Below are positions 7,693-14,900 of a DNA stretch of 45,295 nt, in pieces. Made by a program: the position numbers and the translations under genes. The stretch lies in contig JBCCTF010000006.1 in NCBI GenBank assembly GCA_039198765.1, positions 1 through 45,295 of the forward strand, in the 5' to 3' direction. The stretch comes from Parvularcula sp039198765. Lineage in GTDB: Bacteria > Pseudomonadota > Alphaproteobacteria > Caulobacterales > Parvularculaceae. How positions within the stretch are numbered: the stretch's first letter is position 1; each line of letters starts with the position of its first letter. The notes under the pieces were generated by a model. It ran no database searches. It was not told the origin of the DNA and was given only the letters and a program-made list of their open reading frames with translations.

Positions 7693-8742
7693 ATGCGGCT
7701 TTTCATGCCGATGGTCTTTGTGGTGGCGACGGGCGCTCTCGCTGCTGCGATTGGAACGCTTTGGCTCGCCTACGTTTTCCATCAACTCGAAGACGTTGAG
7801 GTGGCGGGCGTTCTCGAATGCACGCCTGTCCACGGAATCACGGGCGCTTACGACGTTGAGGCGATCCCTGGCACCAACGCCGCGTTCTTCTCTGTCTATG
7901 ACGAGCGCGGCGATGCGGGCCGCGGGCAGATCATCCGCTTCGACTTCGACAACCCGCTTGATGACACGAGCTGGCAGGACCGGTCGGATGGCAAGCCGCT
8001 TCTCCTTCGTCCCGGCGGCATCAGCTTTTTCCAGGATCGGTTGCCGAGCGGCATCCTTCGCCAGCGGCTGTTTGTGGTGAACCACGAGGGACCTGAGGTG
8101 CTGGTGTTTGATGTGGACGAGCGCGGCGACCTGACCCTGGCTGAGCGTTTCAGCAATGAGCTGATGACCAGCCCCAACGATGTCGTCGCGACCGGGCCCA
8201 GCAGCTTCTATGTCTCCAACGACACCGCGTCGGGTCGGCAGAGCGTGCGCGGCAAGGCGGACTTCCTCTTCGGTCTGCCCACGGGCTCCGTGATGTACTT
8301 CGACGGCCGCGACTGGAGCGTGGTGGCGGACGGCCTGAAGTTCCCGAACGGCATGGCGCTTGCTCCTCAATCGAACCGTCTGTTCGTCGCGGAGATGCGC
8401 GCCGAGGCAGTGCGCCGCTACCAGCGCGATCCGGCGACCAACCAGCTTGAAGAGCGCGGGCAGATCTTCCTCGATAGCTTCCCGAACAACCTGTCCGTCG
8501 ATGCTGAAGGCCGCATCCTCGTCGGTTCGGTCCCTCAGCCCTTCGCGTACAAGGCGTTTACCGAGAGCCTCCGCGATGACGCGCCGAGCCAGGTGATCAG
8601 GATTGAGGGTCGGGAGACTGAGGTTCTCTACCAGGATCCAGGCCGCGAATTTTCCGCCGCTTCGGTGGCCAGCATTGTGGGCGATAAGACGATCATCGGC
8701 TCCGCGGCCGATCGCAAATTCCTCATGTGCCCGACGATCTAA
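7693..8742 (+). CDS. paraoxonase/arylesterase-like six-bladed beta-propeller (SMP-30/gluconolactonase superfamily)
   Basis: The 349 aa protein has an N-terminal membrane anchor or uncleaved signal (MRLFMPMVFVVATGALAAAI and onward to about residue 30), so it is probably exported or periplasmic. The body resembles serum paraoxonases: early HGITGAYDVEAIP, LFVVNHEG (a calcium-site-like NHE), TSPNDVVATGPSSFYVSND (the PNDI.A.G...FY..ND calcium-binding blade), FPNGMALAP and FPNNLSVDAEGRI (asparagine-rich blade motifs). Family members hydrolyse lactones or aryl esters, including quorum-sensing lactones in some cases; the substrate here is inferred only. It ends 45 bp before thrC on the same strand. 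The length is close to that of mammalian PON1. Confidence 0.8.
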   Translation: MRLFMPMVFVVATGALAAAIGTLWLAYVFHQLEDVEVAGVLECTPVHGITGAYDVEAIPGTNAAFFSVYDERGDAGRGQIIRFDFDNPLDDTSWQDRSDGKPLLLRPGGISFFQDRLPSGILRQRLFVVNHEGPEVLVFDVDERGDLTLAERFSNELMTSPNDVVATGPSSFYVSNDTASGRQSVRGKADFLFGLPTGSVMYFDGRDWSVVADGLKFPNGMALAPQSNRLFVAEMRAEAVRRYQRDPATNQLEERGQIFLDSFPNNLSVDAEGRILVGSVPQPFAYKAFTESLRDDAPSQVIRIEGRETEVLYQDPGREFSAASVASIVGDKTIIGSAADRKFLMCPTI

Positions 8743-8787
8743 GTCTTCTCGCTTGGCAGCTCCCACGGGGCAGCGTAGGCGGGCTTT

Positions 8788-10155
8788 ATGCGGTACATTT
8801 CCACCCGTGGCGGCGCGCCTGAAGCAGGCTTTGACGACGTTCTGACCCAGGCGCTCGCGCCTGACGGCGGGCTGTTTGTGCCGCAGACGTACCCTGACGA
8901 TTTCTCTGTTCCTGAAGGCGAATCTTTCGCGGAAACCGCCGCTTCAATCCTCGCGCTCTTCGCTCAGGGCTCGGTCGAGGAAGACCGTGCACGGACGATG
9001 GCAGAGGAAGCCTTTGCCACCTTCCGCCATCCTGAGGCGGCGCCCGTTGTGCGCCTTGGCGATGATCACGTCCTCGAGCTGTTCCACGGCCCGACGCTCG
9101 CGTTCAAAGACGTCGCGATGCAGCTCCTCGCGCGGCTGTTTGAGCATAGCCTGAAGCGCAGTGGACGGACGATGCAGATCATCGTCGCTACCTCAGGGGA
9201 TACCGGCGGCGCGGCGGTGGCTTCGCTCGCACGGCGTGAGGGCGTGAAGCTTTGTGTGCTGCACCCTTACGGCAGGATTTCCGAGGTCCAGCGCCGGTTC
9301 ATGACAACGACGGGTGCGGACAATGTCTTGAACCTCGCCGTTGAGGGCACGTTCGACGACTGCCAGACGATCGTGAAGTCCCTCTTCGCTGATCGTACGT
9401 TTGCTGACGAAGTGAGCCTCGGGGGCGTCAACTCCATCAACTGGGCCAGGATTGCGGCTCAGGTGACCTACTATTTCACCGCCTGCCGCGCGGTGGGCGC
9501 GGCGCCGGTGCATTTCTCCGTACCCACCGGAAATTTCGGCGACATCTTCGCAGGCTGGGTGGCCAAGACGCTCGGTGCGCCTGTGGGCAAGCTGATCGTT
9601 GCGGTGAACGAGAACGACATCCTCGACCGCGCCCTCCGCACCGGTGTTTACGACAAGCGCGGCGTCACGCCGACCACGTCGCCCTCGATGGACATCGAAA
9701 TCGCGAGCAACTTTGAGCGCGCGATCTTCGAAGCCTCAGGCCGCGATGCCCAGCTGACGGCTGGCCTGATGAACGACCTGCGCACCTCAGGTGTCTTCAC
9801 GATCCCTGATCACGTGCTCGACGTCCTCCGGCAGGACTTCTCCTCCTACCGCGCGAGCCAGGACGAGGTGCACGCGCTGGTCGCGGAAGCCGCCGAAAAG
9901 CATGGCGAGCTGATCGATCCGCATACCGCGGTGGGCCTCCATGCTGCCCGGTCGGCGCGAGCCGAGGGCCTCGACGGGCCGATCGTCACCCTGGCAACCG
10001 CCCACGCTGCCAAGTTCCCCGACGCGGTGGAGGCTGCTGCAGGGAAGCGCCCCGCGATCCCGTTTGGCGATGAAGCGCTCTACGGCAGTCCTGAGGACTA
10101 CACTGTGGTTACGGCGGAGAATGAGGCTGTGAAAGCGGCTATCCGCGCCGGATAA
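8788..10155 (+). CDS. thrC: threonine synthase
   Basis: ThrC converts O-phospho-L-homoserine to L-threonine with PLP. The 455 aa protein begins with the family start MRYISTRGGAPEAGFDDVL. It has the PLP-lysine block FHGPTLAFKDVAMQLL (K107), the glycine-rich phosphate-cradle region ATSGDTGGAAV, and NSINWARIAAQ and VPTGNFGDIFAGW, all hallmark blocks of the long (class I) bacterial threonine synthase. The start ATG 8788 is preceded by a moderate GGCGGG ribosome site. It follows the paraoxonase-like gene by 45 bp and may share its transcript. The usual alphaproteobacterial partner (an M16 peptidase gene) is not next to it. Confidence 0.97.
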   Translation: MRYISTRGGAPEAGFDDVLTQALAPDGGLFVPQTYPDDFSVPEGESFAETAASILALFAQGSVEEDRARTMAEEAFATFRHPEAAPVVRLGDDHVLELFHGPTLAFKDVAMQLLARLFEHSLKRSGRTMQIIVATSGDTGGAAVASLARREGVKLCVLHPYGRISEVQRRFMTTTGADNVLNLAVEGTFDDCQTIVKSLFADRTFADEVSLGGVNSINWARIAAQVTYYFTACRAVGAAPVHFSVPTGNFGDIFAGWVAKTLGAPVGKLIVAVNENDILDRALRTGVYDKRGVTPTTSPSMDIEIASNFERAIFEASGRDAQLTAGLMNDLRTSGVFTIPDHVLDVLRQDFSSYRASQDEVHALVAEAAEKHGELIDPHTAVGLHAARSARAEGLDGPIVTLATAHAAKFPDAVEAAAGKRPAIPFGDEALYGSPEDYTVVTAENEAVKAAIRAG

Positions 10156-10164
10156 CAACCGATT

Positions 10165-10218
10165 GTTAACCCTAAAGCACCGTTCACCTTGCGCGTAAGC
10201 GTTAACAAGTCCTACCTT
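10165..10218 (+). promoter_or_regulatory. putative promoter with two GTTAAC boxes
   Basis: The 100 bp between thrC and the 7TM/EAL-like gene holds two GTTAAC sequences (10165-10170 and 10201-10206). The second lies in the spacer of a possible sigma-70 type promoter, TTGCGC (10189-10194), 18 bp, TACCTT (10213-10218). TTAAC half sites are what the alphaproteobacterial cell-cycle regulator CtrA binds, although its full consensus (TTAA, 7 bp, TTAA) is not present. The promoter elements match only partly, so this is a suggestion. Confidence 0.35.
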
Positions 10219-10255
10219 GGCACATGGGTGCAGTAGCGGGGTTGGATAAAGCGCG

Positions 10256-12301
10256 ATGGGCGATCTAGGCGACGCCTTTTCCTTTGAGAACTATGTCTCG
10301 GCGTTGGAGCGATATGCGGCGTTGCAGCCGTCGGCGTTCCGTTTGGCCGAGATGGTGATCTTGGGTGGCCTCGGCATCGGGGCGCTCGTCCTGTTTGTCA
10401 TGATGTTCCTGCGCCGCTCCGGTACGGCTGCGGCAGGCTTTGCTCTTCTCGCGCTGACCGCACTCAGCCTTGCCATCGTCTTCGGCAATTTCGACTTCCT
10501 GACCTCCGGCACGATCGTCCTGATTGGTACATTGGCCGCCAGTTCCTTGGTTTTGTTCGTGAACGCAGTCCTCCACACAGGCCGCGAAAACCTGCTCGTC
10601 GCCGGGATTTCGGCCATCGTCATCGGCGTTGTCATCACCCTCGGCGTGTTGACGGCTGCCGGGATCGACTACGCCAGCGAAGCGCGGATTGGCATGATCG
10701 GCGCATCGATCTTTGCGGCCTTGGTGCTTGCTTTCGCCATGGCCCGCTCGCCTTCAGGGCAGAGCTTCCTCGGGATCACCGTTCTCGTTTCCATTTTCGC
10801 AGCAGCCCTCATGCTCGATCAGGTGTCGCCGATGCTGTCGAGCTTCACCATGACCATCGCGCCGCTGGGGATGATCGCCTCCGCGCTTCTGCTTTCCGCG
10901 CTGGCTGCGCCGTTCGTTGCTGATGAGGTCCGGATGGACCGCTACGACGACGAGGCCGATTATGTCCGCACCACCGAGCCTGGGCCGTTGTTCCAGAGCT
11001 ACGAGACGATGGGGCAGGCCGAGGCCGAGCCGATGCCGCCAGAAGAGCTGTTTCAAGCCGTTGATGCTGGCCCGCCGCTGGATGTGCCTGAGCCTGATCC
11101 GATCCCTGAGCCTCCGCTGGAGCCGCCCCATGATGGTGGTCCTGCGTCCAGCCTGTGGACGGCGGCCACCGCTGCTGCGCCGCTGGAAGTGCATCAGGAC
11201 GAGTATGTCTGGGATGCCCTGGCGCAGCCCGAGGTCCGGTGCGGGTCCGATGTTCTGAGCGGTTTCGGGGCCTATCGTCCTGAGGAGCTAACGCCTGAGG
11301 GCCTGCGCGAGCGACTTGATCCATCAGTCCTGGCATCGTTCGACGACCAAGTGCTGGGCGGCGGTGATCCCGTCTCCGGTCCGTTCGATGTGGTGCTGAT
11401 GACGAGCGCGGGTGCTGTGCGCTTCGCTGGCCGTCGGCAAGTGGACCATGACGGCATCCTGATGCGCATCGATGGCCAGGTTGCTGCGGCTGAAGCGCAG
11501 CACATCCCCGCAGCGGCGATGGCTCCTGTGCCAGAACCGATCGCGCGGGCGCCGCAGCAGCGTTCGTTCGAGCCTATCATGCGCCTCGATAACAGCAAGA
11601 TGATTGGCTTTGACGCGACGCCGGCCGAACCGCCGGCAAGCGACGAGGACGTTCGCGCGCTGATCGATGATGCTGGCGCCCAGCTGGCGCGAATGATTGC
11701 TGACGATCCGCGCAGTGGTGCGTTCGCGCTCCTCGATGCTTCAGTGCTGAAGTCTCGGATTTCCGTGGTCACGGCAGCCGTTGGAAAGGCGGTGCGGGTG
11801 CATGGTCTGCCGCGCGGCGCGTTTGTGGTCGGCTGCACGGCTGCGGTGCGTGACCCCCGCGGTTTTGCTGGCGCGGCGGAAGACATCCGCATGGCTGGCG
11901 GCGGCATGGCTCTCATCCTCCGCGATCTGTCCGGACGGGCGCCGAAGCTGCGGCCTGACATGGTCTGGATCGATGCGCGCGATGCCAATCTACTGAGCCG
12001 ATCACGCCGTTCGGTGCTGAGCGCGATGTCTAAGCGACTGGGTGCGCCGATCGTCGTGCGCAATCTCGATAGCGAGCGCGAGGCGCGGTCGGCCCACGGT
12101 GAAGGCGCGATCTTCGGAACGGGGCGCGGGTTCGGTGTTGGGAGGGATATGCCCCAAGAAGCCAATCCGTTTGCCGACAGCCAGCCGATGGCCCCTGAGG
12201 CACCGCCTCCGGTTCAGGCTCCGCCGCCGCGCGCACCAGCGCCGAGCAGGGCACCCAGCCGCGCTGACCAGACGCCAATCCGGTCGCAAGGCTTGCGCTA
12301 A
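10256..12301 (+). CDS. multi-pass membrane protein with PAS-like region and degenerate EAL-like C-terminal domain
   Basis: The 681 aa protein has about seven hydrophobic helices (roughly residues 32-222). An acidic, proline-rich linker follows (230-310, many PEP and PPEP runs), then a PAS-like segment (about 318-410) with VVLMTSAGAVRFAGRRQVDHDG. Residues 438-630 align in order with the landmarks of an EAL phosphodiesterase: FEPIMRLDNSKMIGFDATP (EAL start), GGGMALILRDLSG (DDFG region), LRPDMVWIDA (IKID region), LGAPIVVRNLDSEREA (AEGVE region), GEGAIFGTGRGFG (QGY region). The catalytic Glu, the two Asp, the Lys and the AEGVE Glu are all replaced, so c-di-GMP hydrolysis is not expected. The tail is proline/alanine-rich. 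The EAL assignment is by eye. A structural or c-di-GMP-sensing role, as in other catalytically dead EAL proteins, is inference. Confidence 0.65.
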   Translation: MGDLGDAFSFENYVSALERYAALQPSAFRLAEMVILGGLGIGALVLFVMMFLRRSGTAAAGFALLALTALSLAIVFGNFDFLTSGTIVLIGTLAASSLVLFVNAVLHTGRENLLVAGISAIVIGVVITLGVLTAAGIDYASEARIGMIGASIFAALVLAFAMARSPSGQSFLGITVLVSIFAAALMLDQVSPMLSSFTMTIAPLGMIASALLLSALAAPFVADEVRMDRYDDEADYVRTTEPGPLFQSYETMGQAEAEPMPPEELFQAVDAGPPLDVPEPDPIPEPPLEPPHDGGPASSLWTAATAAAPLEVHQDEYVWDALAQPEVRCGSDVLSGFGAYRPEELTPEGLRERLDPSVLASFDDQVLGGGDPVSGPFDVVLMTSAGAVRFAGRRQVDHDGILMRIDGQVAAAEAQHIPAAAMAPVPEPIARAPQQRSFEPIMRLDNSKMIGFDATPAEPPASDEDVRALIDDAGAQLARMIADDPRSGAFALLDASVLKSRISVVTAAVGKAVRVHGLPRGAFVVGCTAAVRDPRGFAGAAEDIRMAGGGMALILRDLSGRAPKLRPDMVWIDARDANLLSRSRRSVLSAMSKRLGAPIVVRNLDSEREARSAHGEGAIFGTGRGFGVGRDMPQEANPFADSQPMAPEAPPPVQAPPPRAPAPSRAPSRADQTPIRSQGLR

Positions 12302-12308
12302 ACGCCGA

Positions 12309-12911
12309 TCAGTTGGGCTGGGGAACGGGCCGCTCGTTCCCCCGGAACTGGCCCAGATCATTGATGCCAAGATGGCTGAGAGAGTCGCTCCAAGCCTCAG
12401 TTTTATCACCAAAAATAATCTCTGACTTCGCGTCAATGCTGAGCCAGTCATTGCGCTTCATTTCGTTCTCAAGCTGACCGCCAGACCAGCCGGAATGGCC
12501 CATGATCAACATGGCTTTGTTTGGGGCTTTGGTTCGGTCGCAGATGGCTTCCAGCGCTTCCCTGGTCGCTGTCAGACCCACGTCAGGGGTGATCTGAACC
12601 GTCTCGTCCGTGCGGTAGTCGAGGCTGTGCAGGACCGCGCCGCGCTCCATCCCTACGGGTCCGCCAAAATAGACTGGGGTCTCCTCCGCCGCCTCGTCCG
12701 AGGGGATGCCCATGCCTTTGACGATTTCGGCCAGCTTCGCACCGTCTAGAGGCTTGTTCACGATCACGCCAAACGCATGTTCGTCATCGTGGGTGCAGAT
12801 CAGACACACGGCCTCTTCAAAGGGCGTGTCCTCAAGGTGGGGCAGCGCCACGAGCAACTGGCCGGTAAAACCGTCCGAAAGATCGTGGGTGCCGTGCGTG
12901 TCATGCGTCAT
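12309..12911 (-). CDS. YqgE/AlgH family protein (DUF179)
   Basis: The 200 aa protein has the family's characteristic blocks: LSDGFTGQLLVALPHL, FEEAVCLICTHDDEHAFGVIVNKPL, VYFGGPVGMERGAVLHS and GHSGWSGGQLENEMKRNDWL. The biochemical function of the family is not established; AlgH was linked to alginate gene expression in Pseudomonas. I took ATG 12911 (MTHDTHGTHDLSDG), which places the conserved start near the N-terminus; 15 upstream codons are open but unlike the family. It converges on the EAL-like gene with only 7 bp between the stops and is divergent from the peroxiredoxin. Confidence 0.93.
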   Translation of the reverse strand: MTHDTHGTHDLSDGFTGQLLVALPHLEDTPFEEAVCLICTHDDEHAFGVIVNKPLDGAKLAEIVKGMGIPSDEAAEETPVYFGGPVGMERGAVLHSLDYRTDETVQITPDVGLTATREALEAICDRTKAPNKAMLIMGHSGWSGGQLENEMKRNDWLSIDAKSEIIFGDKTEAWSDSLSHLGINDLGQFRGNERPVPQPN

Positions 12912-13036
12912 GCCAGGACGGTAGATCGGGGCCTGACAAAGACCACGGAACCACAAGAAGTTGATCGCAGCGCGAGGGGCTTGCCCTCGGCCCGCTTCAG
13001 GCCGATGGGAAGCGCGAAATCACAAAGGAGCCCCCC

Positions 13037-13513
13037 ATGATCCAAGCTGGCCAACCGATCCCCGCCGTCGACATTTTTGAAGGCACCGCCGAGGGCCCGA
13101 AGCCCGTCAACACAGGCGACCTCTTCGGCGGCAAAAAATCTGTCCTGTTCGCGGTTCCCGGCGCCTACACGCCGACCTGTTCAGCTCAGCATTTGCCTGG
13201 TTTTGTGCAGCACCTCAATGACTTCAAAGCCAAGGGCGTCGACCAGGTCGTCTGCATGTCCGTGAACGACGCGTTTGTGATGGCGGCCTGGGGCAAAGAC
13301 GGCGGAGCAGAGGGAATCACCATGCTCGCAGACGGCAATGGCGCCTTCACGGACGCCCTGGGCCTCGAAATGGACGGCTCAGCCTTCGGCATGGGCAAAC
13401 GGTCGCAGCGCTTCGCCCTGGTTATCGACAATGGCACGGTAAGCCATGTTTTTGTTGAAGAACCTGGGGCGTTCGAGGTCAGCTCCGCTGAGCACGTTTT
13501 GTCCAATTTGTAG
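13037..13513 (+). CDS. peroxiredoxin, Prx5 type
   Basis: This is a 158 aa thiol peroxidase of the Prx5 group, which reduces hydrogen peroxide and alkyl hydroperoxides. The peroxidatic cysteine is C48 in VPGAYTPTCSAQHLPGF, the exact Prx5 signature PGA(F/Y)TPxCS. The downstream VCMSVNDAFVMAAWGKD and LGLEMDGSAFGMGKRSQRFA blocks also fit, with the catalytic Arg in the last. No second resolving cysteine occurs at a 2-Cys position: C82 in VVCMSVND is the only other Cys, so a glutathione/glutaredoxin-dependent 1-Cys cycle is likely. The start ATG 13037 has an excellent ribosome site, AAGGAG at 13024-13029. It lies divergent from yqgE. Confidence 0.94.
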   Translation: MIQAGQPIPAVDIFEGTAEGPKPVNTGDLFGGKKSVLFAVPGAYTPTCSAQHLPGFVQHLNDFKAKGVDQVVCMSVNDAFVMAAWGKDGGAEGITMLADGNGAFTDALGLEMDGSAFGMGKRSQRFALVIDNGTVSHVFVEEPGAFEVSSAEHVLSNL

Positions 13514-13580
13514 GGCTAAAACGTTGCTTTCTTGCCTTGGGGCCTTTGCAATTTAACTTCAGTCTGCTCATCATTCAGGA

Positions 13581-13808
13581 ATGACTGGTGAGCTGACGAC
13601 CACGCATGGCGCAAATGCCCTTGAGGCGAACCCGAAGGTTCAGGCGTTTTGGGGCTCGATCCTCGTAACAACTGGCGCCGCTCTCGCGGCTCTTGTCGCT
13701 CTCGCAGCACTTGTCGTGGCCTTCCCGCTGATGCTCGCAGCAAGCGCCACGGTGCGCGGCAGACAACGCCGCCGCGGTTGGACTGAGCTTGAGCCGGTCG
13801 AAGCCTAG
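13581..13808 (+). CDS. small single-pass membrane protein, unknown
   Basis: I do not recognise a family. The 75-residue frame begins MTGELTTTHGANALEANPKVQAFW in two parts (soluble N-terminus), has one long alanine/leucine/valine helix (about residues 24-54) and ends with an arginine cluster RGRQRRRGW and an acidic tail. The positive cluster after the helix suggests a cytoplasmic C-terminus. An AGGA precedes the ATG by a few bases. It follows the peroxiredoxin by 67 bp and ends 3 bp before the convergent DUF4170 gene, which argues that the frame is a real coding unit. A minus-strand frame over the same stretch is longer but arginine/serine-rich and featureless. Confidence 0.6.
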   Translation: MTGELTTTHGANALEANPKVQAFWGSILVTTGAALAALVALAALVVAFPLMLAASATVRGRQRRRGWTELEPVEA

Positions 13809-13811
13809 CTT

Positions 13812-14054
13812 TTAGAGAAGACCGTCGCCGTCTGGGTCGAGGAACTTGTGCAGTTCCACGATGAAGTAGCGCGTGTGGGCGCTGTCGACGGTCGCTTGCG
13901 CCTTGGCGCGCCATGCTTTTTCAGCCTGATCGTAATCGCCAAACACGCCGACGATATCGAGGGCATTCAGGTCTTTGAACCGTGCCTCGCGCGGGTTGGT
14001 CAGCTCGCCGCCGAACACAAGGTGGAGAAGTTGGGGAGTGGCGGATTCGCTCAT
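13812..14054 (-). CDS. DUF4170 domain protein
   Basis: The 80 aa soluble protein matches the alphaproteobacterial DUF4170 pattern: LLHLVFGGELTNP, a central DIVGVFGDYDQAEKAWRAKAQATVD, and AHTRYFIVELHKFLDPDG at the C-terminus. The function is unknown. It is the last gene of a minus-strand run pmbA-IMPase-DUF4170, 9 bp after the IMPase stop, an arrangement common for this family. The association suggests a role tied to the phosphatase, but nothing in the sequence shows catalysis. Confidence 0.88.
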   Translation of the reverse strand: MSESATPQLLHLVFGGELTNPREARFKDLNALDIVGVFGDYDQAEKAWRAKAQATVDSAHTRYFIVELHKFLDPDGDGLL

Positions 14055-14063
14055 CGAAGGACC

Positions 14064-14900
14064 TCAGACACGCAATTGATCAAGATTGTCAGGCAGGTGT
14101 GACAACCTGCCCAGAAGGCGCGGATAGAGCGATGACGCGGCGCACACAAGACCCGGCTGGCTTGGAATTTCCTGCCCAAAGACGAAGGGGCGGCCGAGGT
14201 GGTCTCCGATGGCTGCTCCCGCTTCTTCGGCAATGAGGGCACCAGGTGCGACGTCCCAATCGGCCTTCTTAGCGAGAGCAATCGCGGCATCGTACTGGCC
14301 AGCTGCTACAAGCGCGATGCGGTAGCTGGTGGAGTTGGTGTAATCGACCTGCATGGGTGGCCACGGCTGGGGCCAAGCGGGATGGTCGAACATGCGAGCG
14401 TAGGCGAGCATCTTCGCGCCTTCGATGTCTTCCGCTTTGCTCGAAGCTAGGCTCGCGCCGTTGAGCGTTGCTCCGCCGCCTGCTGAAGCGGCGTAGAGCT
14501 CGCCTCGCGCAGGAGCGTAAATGACGGACGCGAGGGCGCGCTCGCCTTCGGTGATGGCGAGGCAGACGGTGAAGCGGTCGTCGCCGCGCAGGAACGCGCG
14601 GGTTCCGTCGATGGGGTCGATAATCAGAGTCCGGGCTTTGGCGAGCCGGTCAGGATCATCAGCGCTCTCTTCCGAAAGCCAGCCGTAATCTTCGCGGATG
14701 CCGGAGAGCAGGATCTCGCGCAGCACGTTGTTGGCGCGCAAGTCCGCTTCGGTGACGGGCGATCGGTCGCCCTTTTCCCAGACCTTCAGCGCGCAGTCCT
14801 TGAAGAGCGGCATGATCTCGCGGCCCGTCTCCTTGGCGGCGGAGACGAGGGCTTTGAGTTCTTCGGCGGGGGTGGGGAGGTCGCTCTTACTCCCCGGCAA
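14064..14900 (-). CDS. inositol monophosphatase family protein (3'(2'),5'-bisphosphate nucleotidase-like)
   Basis: The 278 aa protein has every landmark of the Mg2+/Li+-sensitive phosphatases: KGDRSPVTEADLRAN, WLSEES (metal-binding Glu pair), IIDPIDGTRAF (metal-binding DPxDGT), and WDVAPGALIAEEAGA near the C-terminus (the WDxAxxxxIxxEAGG motif). Substrates in the family include inositol-1-phosphate, 3'-phosphoadenosine 5'-phosphate and histidinol phosphate; the GDRSPVTEAD form leans to the CysQ side. It overlaps the 3' end of pmbA by 14 bp and is followed by DUF4170 after 9 bp, so the three are one operon. It is a complete paralogue of the partial gene at 1-254. Confidence 0.92.
   Translation of the reverse strand: MPGSKSDLPTPAEELKALVSAAKETGREIMPLFKDCALKVWEKGDRSPVTEADLRANNVLREILLSGIREDYGWLSEESADDPDRLAKARTLIIDPIDGTRAFLRGDDRFTVCLAITEGERALASVIYAPARGELYAASAGGGATLNGASLASSKAEDIEGAKMLAYARMFDHPAWPQPWPPMQVDYTNSTSYRIALVAAGQYDAAIALAKKADWDVAPGALIAEEAGAAIGDHLGRPFVFGQEIPSQPGLVCAASSLYPRLLGRLSHLPDNLDQLRV

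Noticed and set aside
7534..8766. A 410-codon open frame on the minus strand opposite the paraoxonase-like gene
   Set aside because: Its composition is Arg/His/Ala-rich without motifs; the plus-strand protein has clear propeller blocks and an export signal.
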